Positions 21,606 to 33,353 of a DNA stretch of 64,000 nucleotides are shown here, one piece after another. Position 1 is the stretch's first letter, and each line of letters begins with the position of its first letter. Source of the DNA: Monilinia fructicola (lineage: Eukaryota > Ascomycota > Leotiomycetes > Helotiales > Sclerotiniaceae); contig VICG01000002.1 in NCBI GenBank assembly GCA_008692225.1, forward strand, positions 1,132,001 to 1,196,000. The letters run 5' to 3'. The translations under genes were made by a program, and so were the position numbers. The notes beneath the pieces are model-generated. The model was not told the origin of the DNA and did no database searches. It saw only the letters and a list, made by a program, of their open reading frames with translations.

Positions 21606-22767
21606 ATGGACCAGAAACCTCGTCAAGAAGAAACCCTCCCATGGGCCAAACCCTTCAGTATAGATCTCCTGCTCAAAGTTCTCAATGTAACATTTCTCCA
21701 CCCGTTCGTCGCATGGATGATCCCGCTCTGCATGCGCGCGCAAGCCATGCCGTGGGATCATGAAGCCATTCAATGGGCCATCGACTATGCAACACTAATC
21801 ACCTTGCTATTTTTCCTCGCAAAGCTCAATAGGCAAATCGCATACTCGAAAGCTAGGAAGGTGGATCTATCAGAAGAAGTTATTGTGATTACCGGAGGTG
21901 CAAGCGGATTGGGGTTATTGGTAGCGGAGGTATATGGTATGCGAGGCGCAACTGTCGCAGTACTAGACGTGCGGGATTTGGAGAGTGGAGAGGCGCGGGG
22001 TGTGAGTTATTACAAGTGTGATGTTGGGAATCAGGAGGAAGTTGCCCGAGTGGCCATAGAAATTGAACGAGATGTTGGTTCCCCTTCCATTATGGATCTG
22101 CAGCTGGTGGACTAACAAATACACAAATAGCTCGGAACCCCTACAATAATCATCAATAATGCGGCGATCGTCAATGGCAAAGCTCTCCTTGATCTGTCGG
22201 TCGACGAAATTGAACAAACGTTCAAAGTAAACCTCCTAGGACACTTCTACACCCTCAAAGCCTTCCTCCCAGGCCTCATTCGCACCGGCCACGGCACAAT
22301 CGTAACGATGTCCAGCGTACTCGGTCACCTAGGCGCGGCCCAGCTCAGCGACTACAGCGCTTCCAAAGCTGGGGTAACTGCTCTCCCACCACTCTCTCAC
22401 CGCAGAACTCAAAGCCCATCCTGATATCAAAACCGTGCTTGTCGAGCCCGGCCAATTAAGCACACCATTGTTTTCCGGGACCGTGACACCGAATAGCTTT
22501 TTCGCGCCAGTCTTGGAACCGGTGGACGTGGCAAAGGAAATTATTGCGACGATTGATAAGGGAAGTAGCGCTGTGTTGGCTATGCCACTCTATGCGAGAT
22601 GGGTTGGGTGGATGGGTGTCTTCCCTGTCGGGGTGCAGGCCATCGCTAGGAGGATTAGTGGGATTGATAGGGCGATGAAGACATTCAAGGGGAGGGGTAA
22701 CGGAGGTGAAGATGAAAGGGAGGTGGAGAAGGAGGTGGATGAGGACGAGGGGGAAAGCTTGATATAG
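21606..22767 (+). CDS. membrane-anchored short-chain dehydrogenase/reductase; one apparent frameshift
   Basis: NAD(P)-dependent SDR of the retinol/17-beta-hydroxysteroid dehydrogenase-like group; substrate unknown, likely a lipid or sterol at the ER or lipid droplet. Exon 1 (21606-22073): hydrophobic N-terminal segment around residues 18-75, then the cofactor loop VITGGASGLG (about residue 95). Intron 22074-22130 with a CTAAC branch site. Exon 2: IIINNAA, TVKVNLLGHF-type element, catalytic Ser in VTMSSVLGHLG and the YSASK catalytic pair. Right after YSASKAGVTAL the frame breaks at 22385-22387: three Cs where two would give HHSLTAELKAHPDIKTVLVE and continue to the stop at 22767. Corrected length is 367 aa. 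The C-terminus is Glu/Asp-rich. Confidence 0.88.
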
Positions 22768-25700
22768 AAGGCCTGGTGCTGGCACTGGCTTTGGATCTGG
22801 AGTTGGATCGGATGAGTTAGAGGGAGTGAGGTGCACCATATATGGGATAAGTCACGGTGGAGCAGACAATAATCATGTTTTAAGGTAATTTCCATCACAT
22901 CTGTAGTATCAATACCGCAGCTTAATGAAATAAACACGCACGATTTCACGCCATATAAAACAAACTAAACACCACCGTGATCAAACCACATTTTGAACAT
23001 CGTGAGACGACAAACACACATCTCTTGCCCGCATTCAAAGCAGCGCCATGATTAACGATAGCATAAAACAGCACCCCTCAAATCAAAAGGCCCTTGCGAA
23101 GAAGTGGATGGGGAAAGATAGGTAGGTACATGGGACGATTCTTGTCATGCCTTCTTCATATCATCATCATCATCATCATCATTGTAAAATTCATCACTGC
23201 AAGATTATTATCAGCATCCCCTCACTCCGCAACATCCAAATCCAAACTCCACCACCTACCCTCCCCTCTCCCATCCCTCCCTCCCTCAACCCAATCTAAC
23301 CCAACATCTCATCACTCAAACCATAAAATCCCCCCATCCAACCCAAAACTCCAGCACGCGGCAACCTTCGCACAGCTGCACCTGCAGCATATGGAGGACG
23401 ATACCTCGGAACGGTATTGTATATCTCGATCCTGTTCTGGATCTGAATCTGATTCACGGCAAAAGTAAATGTAAAAGTACAAGTACAAGTAAAATCATCA
23501 TCTCTCCACCTCCACGAGGGAGCGAGTGTTGAATAGATAGATAGATACATATATATACATATACTTCAACATCCATCCATCCAACCACTCATACGTACCT
23601 TTAACTACAGGAAGCCAAAAAAAAGCCAAAAAAAAGGCAAAAGACGAAAAGAAAAAACCAGACCTGGAAATAACTAGCCCGCGGGAAGATCGGTGGGAGT
23701 TTACAGACGGCTGGCTGGCTGGCTGGCAATCTAGCTAGCTAGCTAGGGGGAACCAGATGGAGCCCAGGTGTTCCCTTCGCGGCTTACATCTCGCCATGTA
23801 TCTGGCTTCCGGGTTTCGGATTGGATTTGCGTTGGTGTGGAGGGAGGGGGGGGGGGGGGGGTGATGAAGTATAACGTTCGCACGTTCGCATACATACACA
23901 CACACATGAATATATATATATATATATATATATAAAATAGAAACATGCCGTCATTTTTACCCACCTATATACTAATATCAATATTTCTCCCCAGGACCAC
24001 CCATACCATTCAACCATTTAACCACCCAAACCACCCGACCAACCCAGAATGCAAATTCCCGAGAAGTTTCGGCTCAAGGTAAAGTTCAAGCCCCAGCCCC
24101 AGCTTCAGCCCCAGCTCCAGCTCCATTCCAAGAAGCAGGACCTCCTTGGACCAGAAAATCGGATATAGGCCATCGACCCACGATAAAACGGATGATTGAA
24201 AGCGGTGGGCACCGATGGATAGAGAGAGAGAGAGAGAGGATACATCTCCTAGTTTGAGAGGAAACGGGCTTTGTGTGTTATTGTAGAGATGGATGGATGA
24301 GGATGATGTATTATGATGGATGATAGATGATGGATGATAGGTAGCAGTATTCGTCGTGTTAGTATCTTCCATGTGATATGGTGGATGCACTACGGTACAC
24401 AAACGAAAATCTCAGCCATTCGCACGGAGCTGCTGCATGCGAGGAGAAAGGACAAGGGAGTATAGTATCTATAGACTGACTATAGTTCGTTCACTCGCGA
24501 AAAGCACGGGGGGGGGGGGGAATCATGTGTGTGGAACTGGAATGGAGATGACTTGCTTAAGTCTTGATTTCCACTGTCGATAGTACGTGGGCGAGAAAGA
24601 AGCTCAGGGCAGAGAAGTAAGTTCTTCAATGCCATGCGTTACAATTTTAGGAATGCGGGACCTGATTGTTCGCATTGTTGAAGCAATGGATTTAAATTTG
24701 ATACCAAGGAGGCAGAGTGGTTTGGAGGATCAGATCATTTATATATTTCTATTATAATCGAAATTGGCCCCATTCTCGATATGTTGATTTTACCATCATT
24801 GTTCCTCTCCAGAATATGCTGTGTGGATGAGATATTTGGGGGCAGTCCAGGTAGAGATAGGGAGCCTAGTAGATTGCTATGCAATTTTGGAAAATGCAGA
24901 TGGATTATAGTCATCAATGCTTCCTTCCTTGCTTCCTTCCTTCTTTCTTTCGTAATATACCAGCTCGAATCGAGCAGTGTGCTTCACTTTCAGCGGCGAG
25001 CACAGCGTGAAAAAGAGGCATTAATTCAACCCTTCGATCTTGGAATGATCAAGAGTTAAAGGATGATTCAGTCGTGCCGCATAACTCGTACGATACTAAG
25101 AATAAACTTTGAGATTGTCGAAGGAGGATTGTATCAAACAATGACGCTGGTAATCATCCACTCTACCCAAACCCTCCGCCGGCACATGTAATTCTGTATT
25201 CAGGATTCGCTTAAAATGCATATACGGTGCCGATGACACACAAAACCCATGAGCCATGAGGTGAGGATATCCGAGTACGATGACATAATTGTTGATTCGT
25301 GTGATGTTGACACTTGTCATGACACAAACCAGAATAATTCGACCTCCATTCGAGAAACAATTCGGGAATTGTCTGTAAGATTAGAGCCCAATCAATATTG
25401 ATCGACGGGTGCCCAAAGTGCCCCTCATGATTGCATCAAGTTTGCAAAAATTTGCGTTCCATGATGAACATAAGATCGGTTCGGATGCCTCCGAGATGGT
25501 AAAACCTCGTCGCCAAACCAGCATGACCCTTTACGGAGTATGCAATCAACAACAACGCTGAACAGCGCAAACCGAACTTTCGATGGATTAATTTACAGCC
25601 CTGGCCATCAAAACATTGACCCGCAGTAAATTATAAACGGGAAAGAAAAACGTGGAAAATAGATTAAAGAACCATCCAGCAATTATTAATTGAAAGATCT

Positions 25701-28679
25701 TTTTGCCGGTGGGCTTAGCTCAACAGTTCATCTCATAGTACAGTATTCGTTTCGATACACAAGGCTTCCCTTGAACCATTCTTAGGAGAGTCAGAATTCC
25801 CAGAAATACTAAGTACTTCATCCTGGCAGAGCACGTCCCGCCTGCGGTATAATCCGTTATTTTGTCCCCGATATCAAATGATTGGAAGCTTGGAAGTCTC
25901 GCATATAATCAAAGGTGCGGTGCAGTGCAGTGCAGTGCATTGCAGTGAGTCGGCGAGGTGGCTTTGAAGAAAATCCTTGGTAAATTGAAGAACCAAGACG
26001 CATCATCTCACAGGAAGCACATCGGACATTTGGTATTTATTTATCTCCAAAGAGAAGATTGATGGGATGGCATTAACAACCGTTACATTGATATCCTTTC
26101 ACAAGCTTGTCCCGTGACGCAATGGTGACGGCTGGACCGAGAAGAAGGGAACATCCCGTCAAATGGTGCGACTTGTCACTCGTATAAGTTGGAAATGTAG
26201 AAGACCATTCCGGTCCGCAAACACCAAATATTGGTTAGTTTGGTTTTGGACTTGAAGGGGGGGTTTATGCCAGAGGCAAATGGGTGGCTATGAGGCAATG
26301 AGAAGACTGGGTGACATTGCGAAGTAAGGCGGGTTTAAGTATCACTTCTAGCCGCAATGGCAGCAGCATTTAACCGGGCACCTCGGCGAACTGGTAGGGG
26401 AGAGTTTCGAGGGATGCAAAGATTTTTTGCTCGTGTCGTGTGGGTTATAATAATGAAATCTGTACTACGTACGAAGTCCATCAACTTTTTTTGAGTTTCA
26501 ATAAACGTTGTGATATGATTGTGAGAAAATTGCAAGCTCGTTCGAAAGATTTCTTTTGCTTCCCACCCAGTCCCATGGATATTCAAAGCCACAAGCACAG
26601 GTACCTCGCACGGACGAATAATCATTCATCCTTTTCAAAAGCTAGGATCTTCCCTACGCATACATCCGTGTAGTATACTGTAAATGGAAACTAGACCTTT
26701 TATTCTGATTGATGGATGATCCATGAACTGAGTAGAACTGGGTACCTTGCGGTGAGAATGAAAGAAATGTTTTGGACACCGATAGTAACGGCTGCGTGTG
26801 CATGCATGTTGTCCAAATATTGTTATGGTATCCTGTTCCAACATGATAGTACTTGCTGTCTCCCATGGGAAAACATTGGTAGTCTATCATAGCACCTGTC
26901 CCAAGAACGATAGGAGACGATTCCATTTTTACATCTTGATCTCAAGCGCATGGTAACATAGTGTGCACTACCTCGTCTTTGCTCCAATCTCCTTAGTTAA
27001 CTGTATGGCCAACATCTTGCAGTACAAAATACTCTCTGCTCGATATGATCCACATGGAGCTGGTACGCGGTACGGAAGTATCATGACGATCAACCTTTCT
27101 AGAACACCCCTATTATGACTACCGGCAAGAAATATTAGCCGAGAAACCACAGAATGGTGTATTGATAGTACAGTATAGCATCTTGCTCCGTGGAAAAATG
27201 TTTGGTGCCTACGTCGTATGTCTTTGTTCTTTCGACCTCTCCTCGAGTTGATCCCCAAACCATCGACATGCCTGTTGGCGGGCGTGACTCGCGTGATGCG
27301 TCGCCCTAATCCGATTTTGCCATTTACCAGATTCGTTTAGGAAATTGTGCGCTGCGTCTCAACGGAAGCCACACAATCTGAGATCTTTGTTGCTGGGTTC
27401 AACCATGATATACTTCTACTGCCAGCCTCCGTGTCTTCGATAGTCGGTTAGAAGTGTGTACCTAGGTACTCATGGAACCCAATTGTCTATTGTGAGCCTA
27501 CTGAGCAGTTTATGACTCGCAGACTCATATGGCACCTTATCATCCGGCGATCAGTAAAACCCCTTGACTTCGTGTCAGGGGCACATCGCGCTTGCGAGTC
27601 TTTGGTTCTCGGGGAAAGGTTGCTGAACTTGTAATAATCCTGACAAACCTTGGAACGCTATGCCGTCCTTTCGGGGGAAAAAAGTTGTAAGATCATACCC
27701 GAAGAGGGACGGGAAGACCGTTACGGCAAAGTTTAAATAGAGTTCGGCTTACTTCTCGGCCTCGAATGTGGAAAGATATTAAGCAGGTACTCCGTCTGCG
27801 AATATCCACTACATCTATCTGAGTAGTCGTCTGGATTGCATTACATGAAACTGGCGCAAAGGATTATTGCCATGGTAGAATAGAGAACGACATGTCAATG
27901 CTTGTGATTGGGTTTTCGCAGATAAGAACAGCAGTGCGTACAGTGTCTGCGTATGAATCTTGAATCCCAATCAGAATGGAGGATCTAGACGGTTGCGTAA
28001 ACAGTCAAGGGAATGAATGCAATGCTTTCGCAATGCTTTCGTAATGCTTTCGTATAGGAAAATGCTTCTTCATCAGTTCTCAATTTCTGAGGTCAAGAAG
28101 TTGAAAAGCTGAGCGCAGTATCTCTGCGTCCTGGATGTACCCCGCATTGTCCATCATAACCGTTTTCACATTCATACTCCCTCCGTACATGTACTGGTCT
28201 TCTCCATAATTGATTGGTAGGTTAGGGACTAGGTACTAATTACAGTATTACAGTACGGTATTACAGTATTACTCCGTACAGTGGGTGCCGCCGCTCAGTA
28301 CCGATGTCTGTCCCTAAAGAGTCAGTCGTTCTGAAGCTCACCTGGACAATCTTAATAGAGTTTCTTGGGCTCTGGCCGATGGATGAATGGAATCAATAAT
28401 GGACATCGAGCGGTTGATCATTTCGACGGTTAAGAAGTCGCGGGGAGTTTAATCGACGCTTCCGGATGATTATCTACTGTACGGAGTACGGAGGAGAGAA
28501 GTATTTTATACTTACTGTGTTTTTTATCTTTATTTTTGATTTAAGTTTTAATTTGCCGACAGGTGAATAATTTGATTGGTAGACTTCAAAGGTATTCTAA
28601 TTTTCTGATTGGACGGGACGAGACGAGACGCTTCGTTCAAATTGAGAAATTTGTGTAACCATACTGTACGGAATACTTT
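22768..28679. other. gene-poor intergenic region, left part
   Basis: 5.9 kb with no gene I can support on either strand; open frames stay below about 130 codons and are often repeat-driven. Contents include (CAT)n (23160-23181), GGCT/TAGC repeats (23710-23745), G runs (23849-23862; 24508-24520), (TA)n (23911-23934), (GA)n (24219-24238), GTGCA repeats (25918-25945) and CAATGCTTTCG repeats (28018-28050). Whether the ordinary-composition stretch 25.3-28.0 kb hides a decayed gene cannot be decided by eye. Confidence 0.5.
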
Positions 28680-28759
28680 ATATGTACTAGGGTTGTTACT
28701 TATATTGATATATTATAACGTATATCGGTTAGCTTAATATAATATATAATATCGCTTAA

Positions 28760-28803
<44 letters not shown>

Positions 28804-29352
28804 TGTATTTTAAAATAAATTATCTAATTTATTTTAGATAAAGATTAAAGATATTTTAAATAAAGGTTAAAGATATTTTAAATAAAGATTAAAGATATTT
28901 TAAATAAATATTAAAGGTATTTTAAAAGAAGAAAAATAAATCTAATTAAATAATTAAGAAAAGTTTTTAATACTTATTAAGTATATCTTTAAAATCTACT
29001 TATACTCTTAATTAATAATATTACGTATTTAAGCTAATTAATCTATAATATTATTTATTTAAATTAGTTAATATTATTTATTTTTAAAATATTAAGTAAA
29101 ATAATTTAATCTAATTAGTTAAATCGATATAATTTATTAAAATCTCTTATAAAAACAAATATTATTCTTATTTTAAAATCTCTTAAGTTTTATTTTATCT
29201 CTTTATTCTAACGATCTTATTAAATGAAAAAAATAAAAATAAAATAATATAATCGTATATATCGTACGTGATATACTTGGCATAATATTTTTATAACGCT
29301 TTTGAAGCGTTATAATATGAAAATATATAAATTATACAACCCTAGTGTGTAC
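28680..29352. mobile_element. hAT-like MITE, copy 1 (heavily AT-converted)
   Basis: Element body 28688-29344 (657 bp), same family as 57234-57893. It begins TAGGGTTGTTA and ends in the inverse TATACAACCCTA, giving 9-bp perfect terminal inverted repeats. Flanks are ATATGTAC (28680-28687) and GTGTGTAC (29345-29352), an 8-bp target duplication differing at two positions, both G to A. 8-bp duplications and TAGGG termini are typical of hAT transposons. No coding capacity: non-autonomous. A subterminal hairpin ATAACGCTT/AAGCGTTAT is present at about 29293-29313. The sequence is strongly AT-rich, with extra G-to-A and C-to-T changes relative to copy 2, as expected from RIP. Confidence 0.85.
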
Positions 29353-31110
29353 ACTGGACAGAGTACAGTACTCCGTACAGCAATGATCAATGATCAATGA
29401 TCCACTGTCTCCACTCTTCGTTTCCATTGTGCTGGGCTCGCTCGTTGCCCAGGCGCCCGTTGCAATCAATCAATCCAGTACAGTACTGACTGTACTGTAC
29501 CTGGGTAAGTAATTACTCTGTACTAGTACTGTACAGCAGTAGTCGTGGTTGCTCAACGGATGCCAGCCCGCTAGGGAGATGATGGGGAATGAAATGTCTT
29601 GCCAGAATTCCCAATGGTTTGATAATCCATCCATCCATCCATCCATCCATCCATCATCCAGTCAGTCCCTTGATCCTTTGTTGGATAAGTGCCGTCTGGC
29701 CCGTCGGTATCGGTGCGATTGAGGATCAGTGTCAGCGTGCGTAATTCAATCCAATTCTAGAAGTCATCTTGTGTGTCTCGAATTTTGCTCAAGTTGGATG
29801 AAAGGACGAAGCAGCCTTGCGCGTTGGTTGGTGTGGGACAGATGGCAGACAACGTATCTTACATGAAGGATAATGGCTAAATGGGTCCTGGTGCAATAGG
29901 GAAAAGAAAATCATCATATCGTTGCAAAAGTATAAAACTACTAGGGACCTAGTAGCTACCTGGTATCTCCCCTCCCTACCTAGGTATCTCCTGTTCTGAT
30001 TGCCTGGCGAGAGGGCTAGGCTATGGTCGATATTTACTCCTTTAGAATCAAAGTTGCTTTTGATCCCTGAAACCACGTTTAAAGCCACCTAGTACTGTAT
30101 GACACAGTAGTGTTCTACTGAACGGAGTTAGATACCAGCATTATACTTTGGAAGAGAATTCCATATGATCGTCAATCAGATAGATAGTATCTATCAACAA
30201 TAATAGGTGGGATATCTCAAAGTTGAGCGTTGATCTATCATCATTCCAATCACGGCACGAAAGAAGGCGTGGAAGAGCAGTTTGCTGTTATTATATAATG
30301 GGATTTGGTAGGTTGCTTTTTTCCGTGTATCTACTAGGTAGGGAGGCATACGGCGTTAAAGGTTTATGATCTCGAATCGATGATACCTGGGTGAGAATAG
30401 TTAGTTGATGATGAGTCAGCCATACGATAATAATACAGTACCTTCACGGATATCAATTGCTTACCTAGGTAGGTAATGAATCATTCGATCATCAGGTGGA
30501 TCTAAAATATCGTATAATTACCTGTTTGTATAAAGAGTTTCCAAGGTTATACGACATGGTGATGATAATAGGGTGTGAGAGGTAGGTATCTCTAAGGACC
30601 TACCGAATACTGACTACTAGGTATACTTATCTACCTACCTACTTGGTACTGTAGGTACAAAAGATACTCGAGGTAATGAGAGTATTCATTCCATCGGCAA
30701 CACCCCATTAGGTCCCACGAAATTGGTACTGTAGTAGAGTATCAGCTGAAACATTCATATCGTTACTATTGTACCAGGACAGAGACCAACGGAGAAGGTT
30801 GTTGCAATTGATTGCTTTTATTCACGATTTGTCTTGAGCTAATTTTCCCTTCATCGAACCCCCTCTCCTCCTCGGTAATTGTGTGTGGATTAGGAGCTTG
30901 GATGAAGGAGGGTTTTATCAAAATTTAGATTTTAGATTCAGATTTGGATTCAGATTTGAATTTGGATATACAGTATGATTCATAAGTACAACGTAGTCAT
31001 CATTTGATCATGCTTCTAATTCCGAAAGCAATGTCGAACAAAACGGATTTACTTCTTGTTGGTTGGTTTATCCAGTGGTTCACGTTCGTATGGTTCATAC
31101 ATCATTGGTC

Positions 31111-31148
<38 letters not shown>

Positions 31149-31489
31149 TTACGATGCTGATTTCCTTAGGGTAATGCATGTAAGAAAGAAAGCTGGAAAA
31201 GCTGGAAAAACTGTTGGTACCTAATGAGTACTACCTACAGAAGGATTCCAGGTTGTAGGTATTGGTGTTACGATGCCAAAAGGAGATACAACATACAACA
31301 TACAACATACAACCACCTGCAGTTGGTTATCTCTCTCCAGCAACGAAAGTGGCCAGACTCGAAAGTCTCATATCATACTGTATTTAGATGTGCAAAATCG
31401 TGGTTAATTACTAGCCCTAGAGGTACAGTACTTACTAGATCTTTCATGGTTAGTCAGCCAGATCCATAGATATCATACTATATAAAAGG

Positions 31490-31990
31490 AAGCATATCAA
31501 AGACCTTTTAGCTATCTAAACATCTCTGTTTTACTATCTAGCTAAATGACGTTGTGTATATTTGTTTCTTTTAAAGCCTTTTTATTCTAGATCGTTTATT
31601 AAGTATATATAATGAATACTTAATTATTTAAATAAATAAATAAATAAATAGATAGATAAGTATATTTAATAAGTAATTCTTCTTAAACTTAAAATCTCTA
31701 AGGTCTTCTTCAATTTAATTTCTACTTTTTTATAATAGATTAATACTTTTACATTCTTATTAGGTACCTAGTATAGTATCTATAGATATTAATATTTATC
31801 TACTTTAAATATTATTAATATACTCTTTTTAATTAATTATAGTATAGAATTATACCTAGGTATACCTAGGTACGGAGTAGTATTATGAAATGACGCTCGT
31901 ACCACTTCTTAAATTCTTAAACTTAAAATCGAGTATTTTTATTATTATTATATTATTATTACTATTATTATTACTATCATTATTACTAAT
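31490..31990. other. AT-rich block, possible decayed repeat
   Basis: About 500 bp of very AT-rich sequence with TTAAA, ATTAAT and TAAATA runs, similar in texture to the MITE copies but without their termini. Probably a RIP-mutated relic of another element; unproven. Confidence 0.4.
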
Positions 31991-32291
31991 TAGGTATTAT
32001 TCGTTTACTAGTATTCTATGCTAGGTACTCGAACATATACTCCGTACGGAGTACAGTACATGTAGGACTAGGGGAATGAAATCCTTTTTTTTTTATCTGA
32101 CTTGCAAGGATGCTATGATGAAGGAGATAAAATGATTCGTTGATCCATGTGAGTTTTAATCCTCCCTTCCCCCCGGAAATCCTCATCCGTAAAAGCGTCA
32201 AAGTAGATAATTGCTGTCCAGTAGTATGAAAGTATCAATTGTCACCCATGTAATAATCAATTCATACATACTACTCCGTGTACTATACCGT

Positions 32292-32500
32292 ACCATCCAT
32301 ATCTTACCATAGCATCCATAGCATCCATAGCATCCATAGCATCCATAGCATCCATACCATCCATACCATCCATAGCATCCATAGCATCCATAGCATCCAT
32401 AGCATCCATACCATCCATACCATCCATACCATCCATACCATCCATACCATCCATACCATCCATATCATCCATACCTTCCATACCTTCCATACCTTACCCT
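32292..32500. repeat. 9-bp minisatellite (CATCCATAC/CATCCATAG)
   Basis: More than 20 tandem 9-mers alternating CATCCATAC and CATCCATAG in small blocks. Because the unit is a multiple of three, several frames stay open, giving long Met-Asp or His-Ser-Ile repeat ORFs that I regard as artefacts. Confidence 0.95.
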
Positions 32501-33353
32501 TTCTACTACTCTGTACAGTACCTAGTACTTACCTACTTACTGTACTTATCACTTACTGTACTTGTACTGCAACTGGAACGAAAGGTTTGCATCAACCCCA
32601 GCCTGCAAGTTGCAACTCAAAATGCACAAGCATACTTGAGCCGAGCCCTTTCTTACCAACCAAATTTTACGCTAACTACTTCATCACTCCCTCATTTTGT
32701 ACATTTTCTTTAATTGCCCTTTTCGGATGGTATTCCTTGATTTTGACTGGCTGGCAAAATCATCTGGGTGCTGCCCTGTTCCAAGGTTATTACGACCTAG
32801 TAGGTAAAATGCAACACATTCACGCATCTTGCTGCTGTTGCGTTGCTGCTTCTTTCGCAGTTCAAAGCACCACCAAAAAACTAAATGCAACACACACTCT
32901 CTCTCACTCTCACTCTCACTCTCACTCACTCACTCACTCACTCACTATTATTCTTATTCTTATTCGCACTTTCCACTTTTCCACCTTACCAAATTACCAA
33001 ACTTACCATTCCTTCCCTTCCCTTCCCTTTCCACTCCTTCCCTGGAATCCCCTCCCTTTTCCTTCCTTTGAATGCCTGCTTGGCCAGAAGCAACACATAC
33101 CATCGGCGACTACCTAGTTTGATTTGAAAGTGAATTGATCAAAACCCTCTCCACCCCCCTCATTCACTGAACACACATACATTATTGCATGGTCTTCTGT
33201 TGATCGAGAGCCTGTCGCAGACCTCCTCAACCTTTCCAATCCCCCATTGCTCCAACCTCCTCACCCCCCCCCCCATACAATAAAGTTACCATGTCCACTT
33301 GATTTATCCTCCATGTATCGAAAATCCGGAAAACGACGAAGAAGCTGAGTGCT

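Larger units (their letters stand above)
29353..33353. other. gene-poor intergenic region, right part
   Basis: 4 kb without a supportable gene. It holds many copies of TACTGTAC, TACCTAGGTA and TACTCCGTAC-type palindromes, (CATC)n at 29626-29655, (GA)n at 31106-31144, an AT-rich block at 31490-31990, a 9-bp minisatellite, (CTCACT)n at 32897-32945 and a C run at 33265-33273. The last 250 bp are pyrimidine-rich and probably form the promoter and leader of the RasGEF gene. Confidence 0.5.

Noticed and set aside
32278..33117. 279-codon plus-strand frame with His-Ser-Ile repeats
   Set aside because: Driven by the 9-bp minisatellite; no family and no coding look in the rest.
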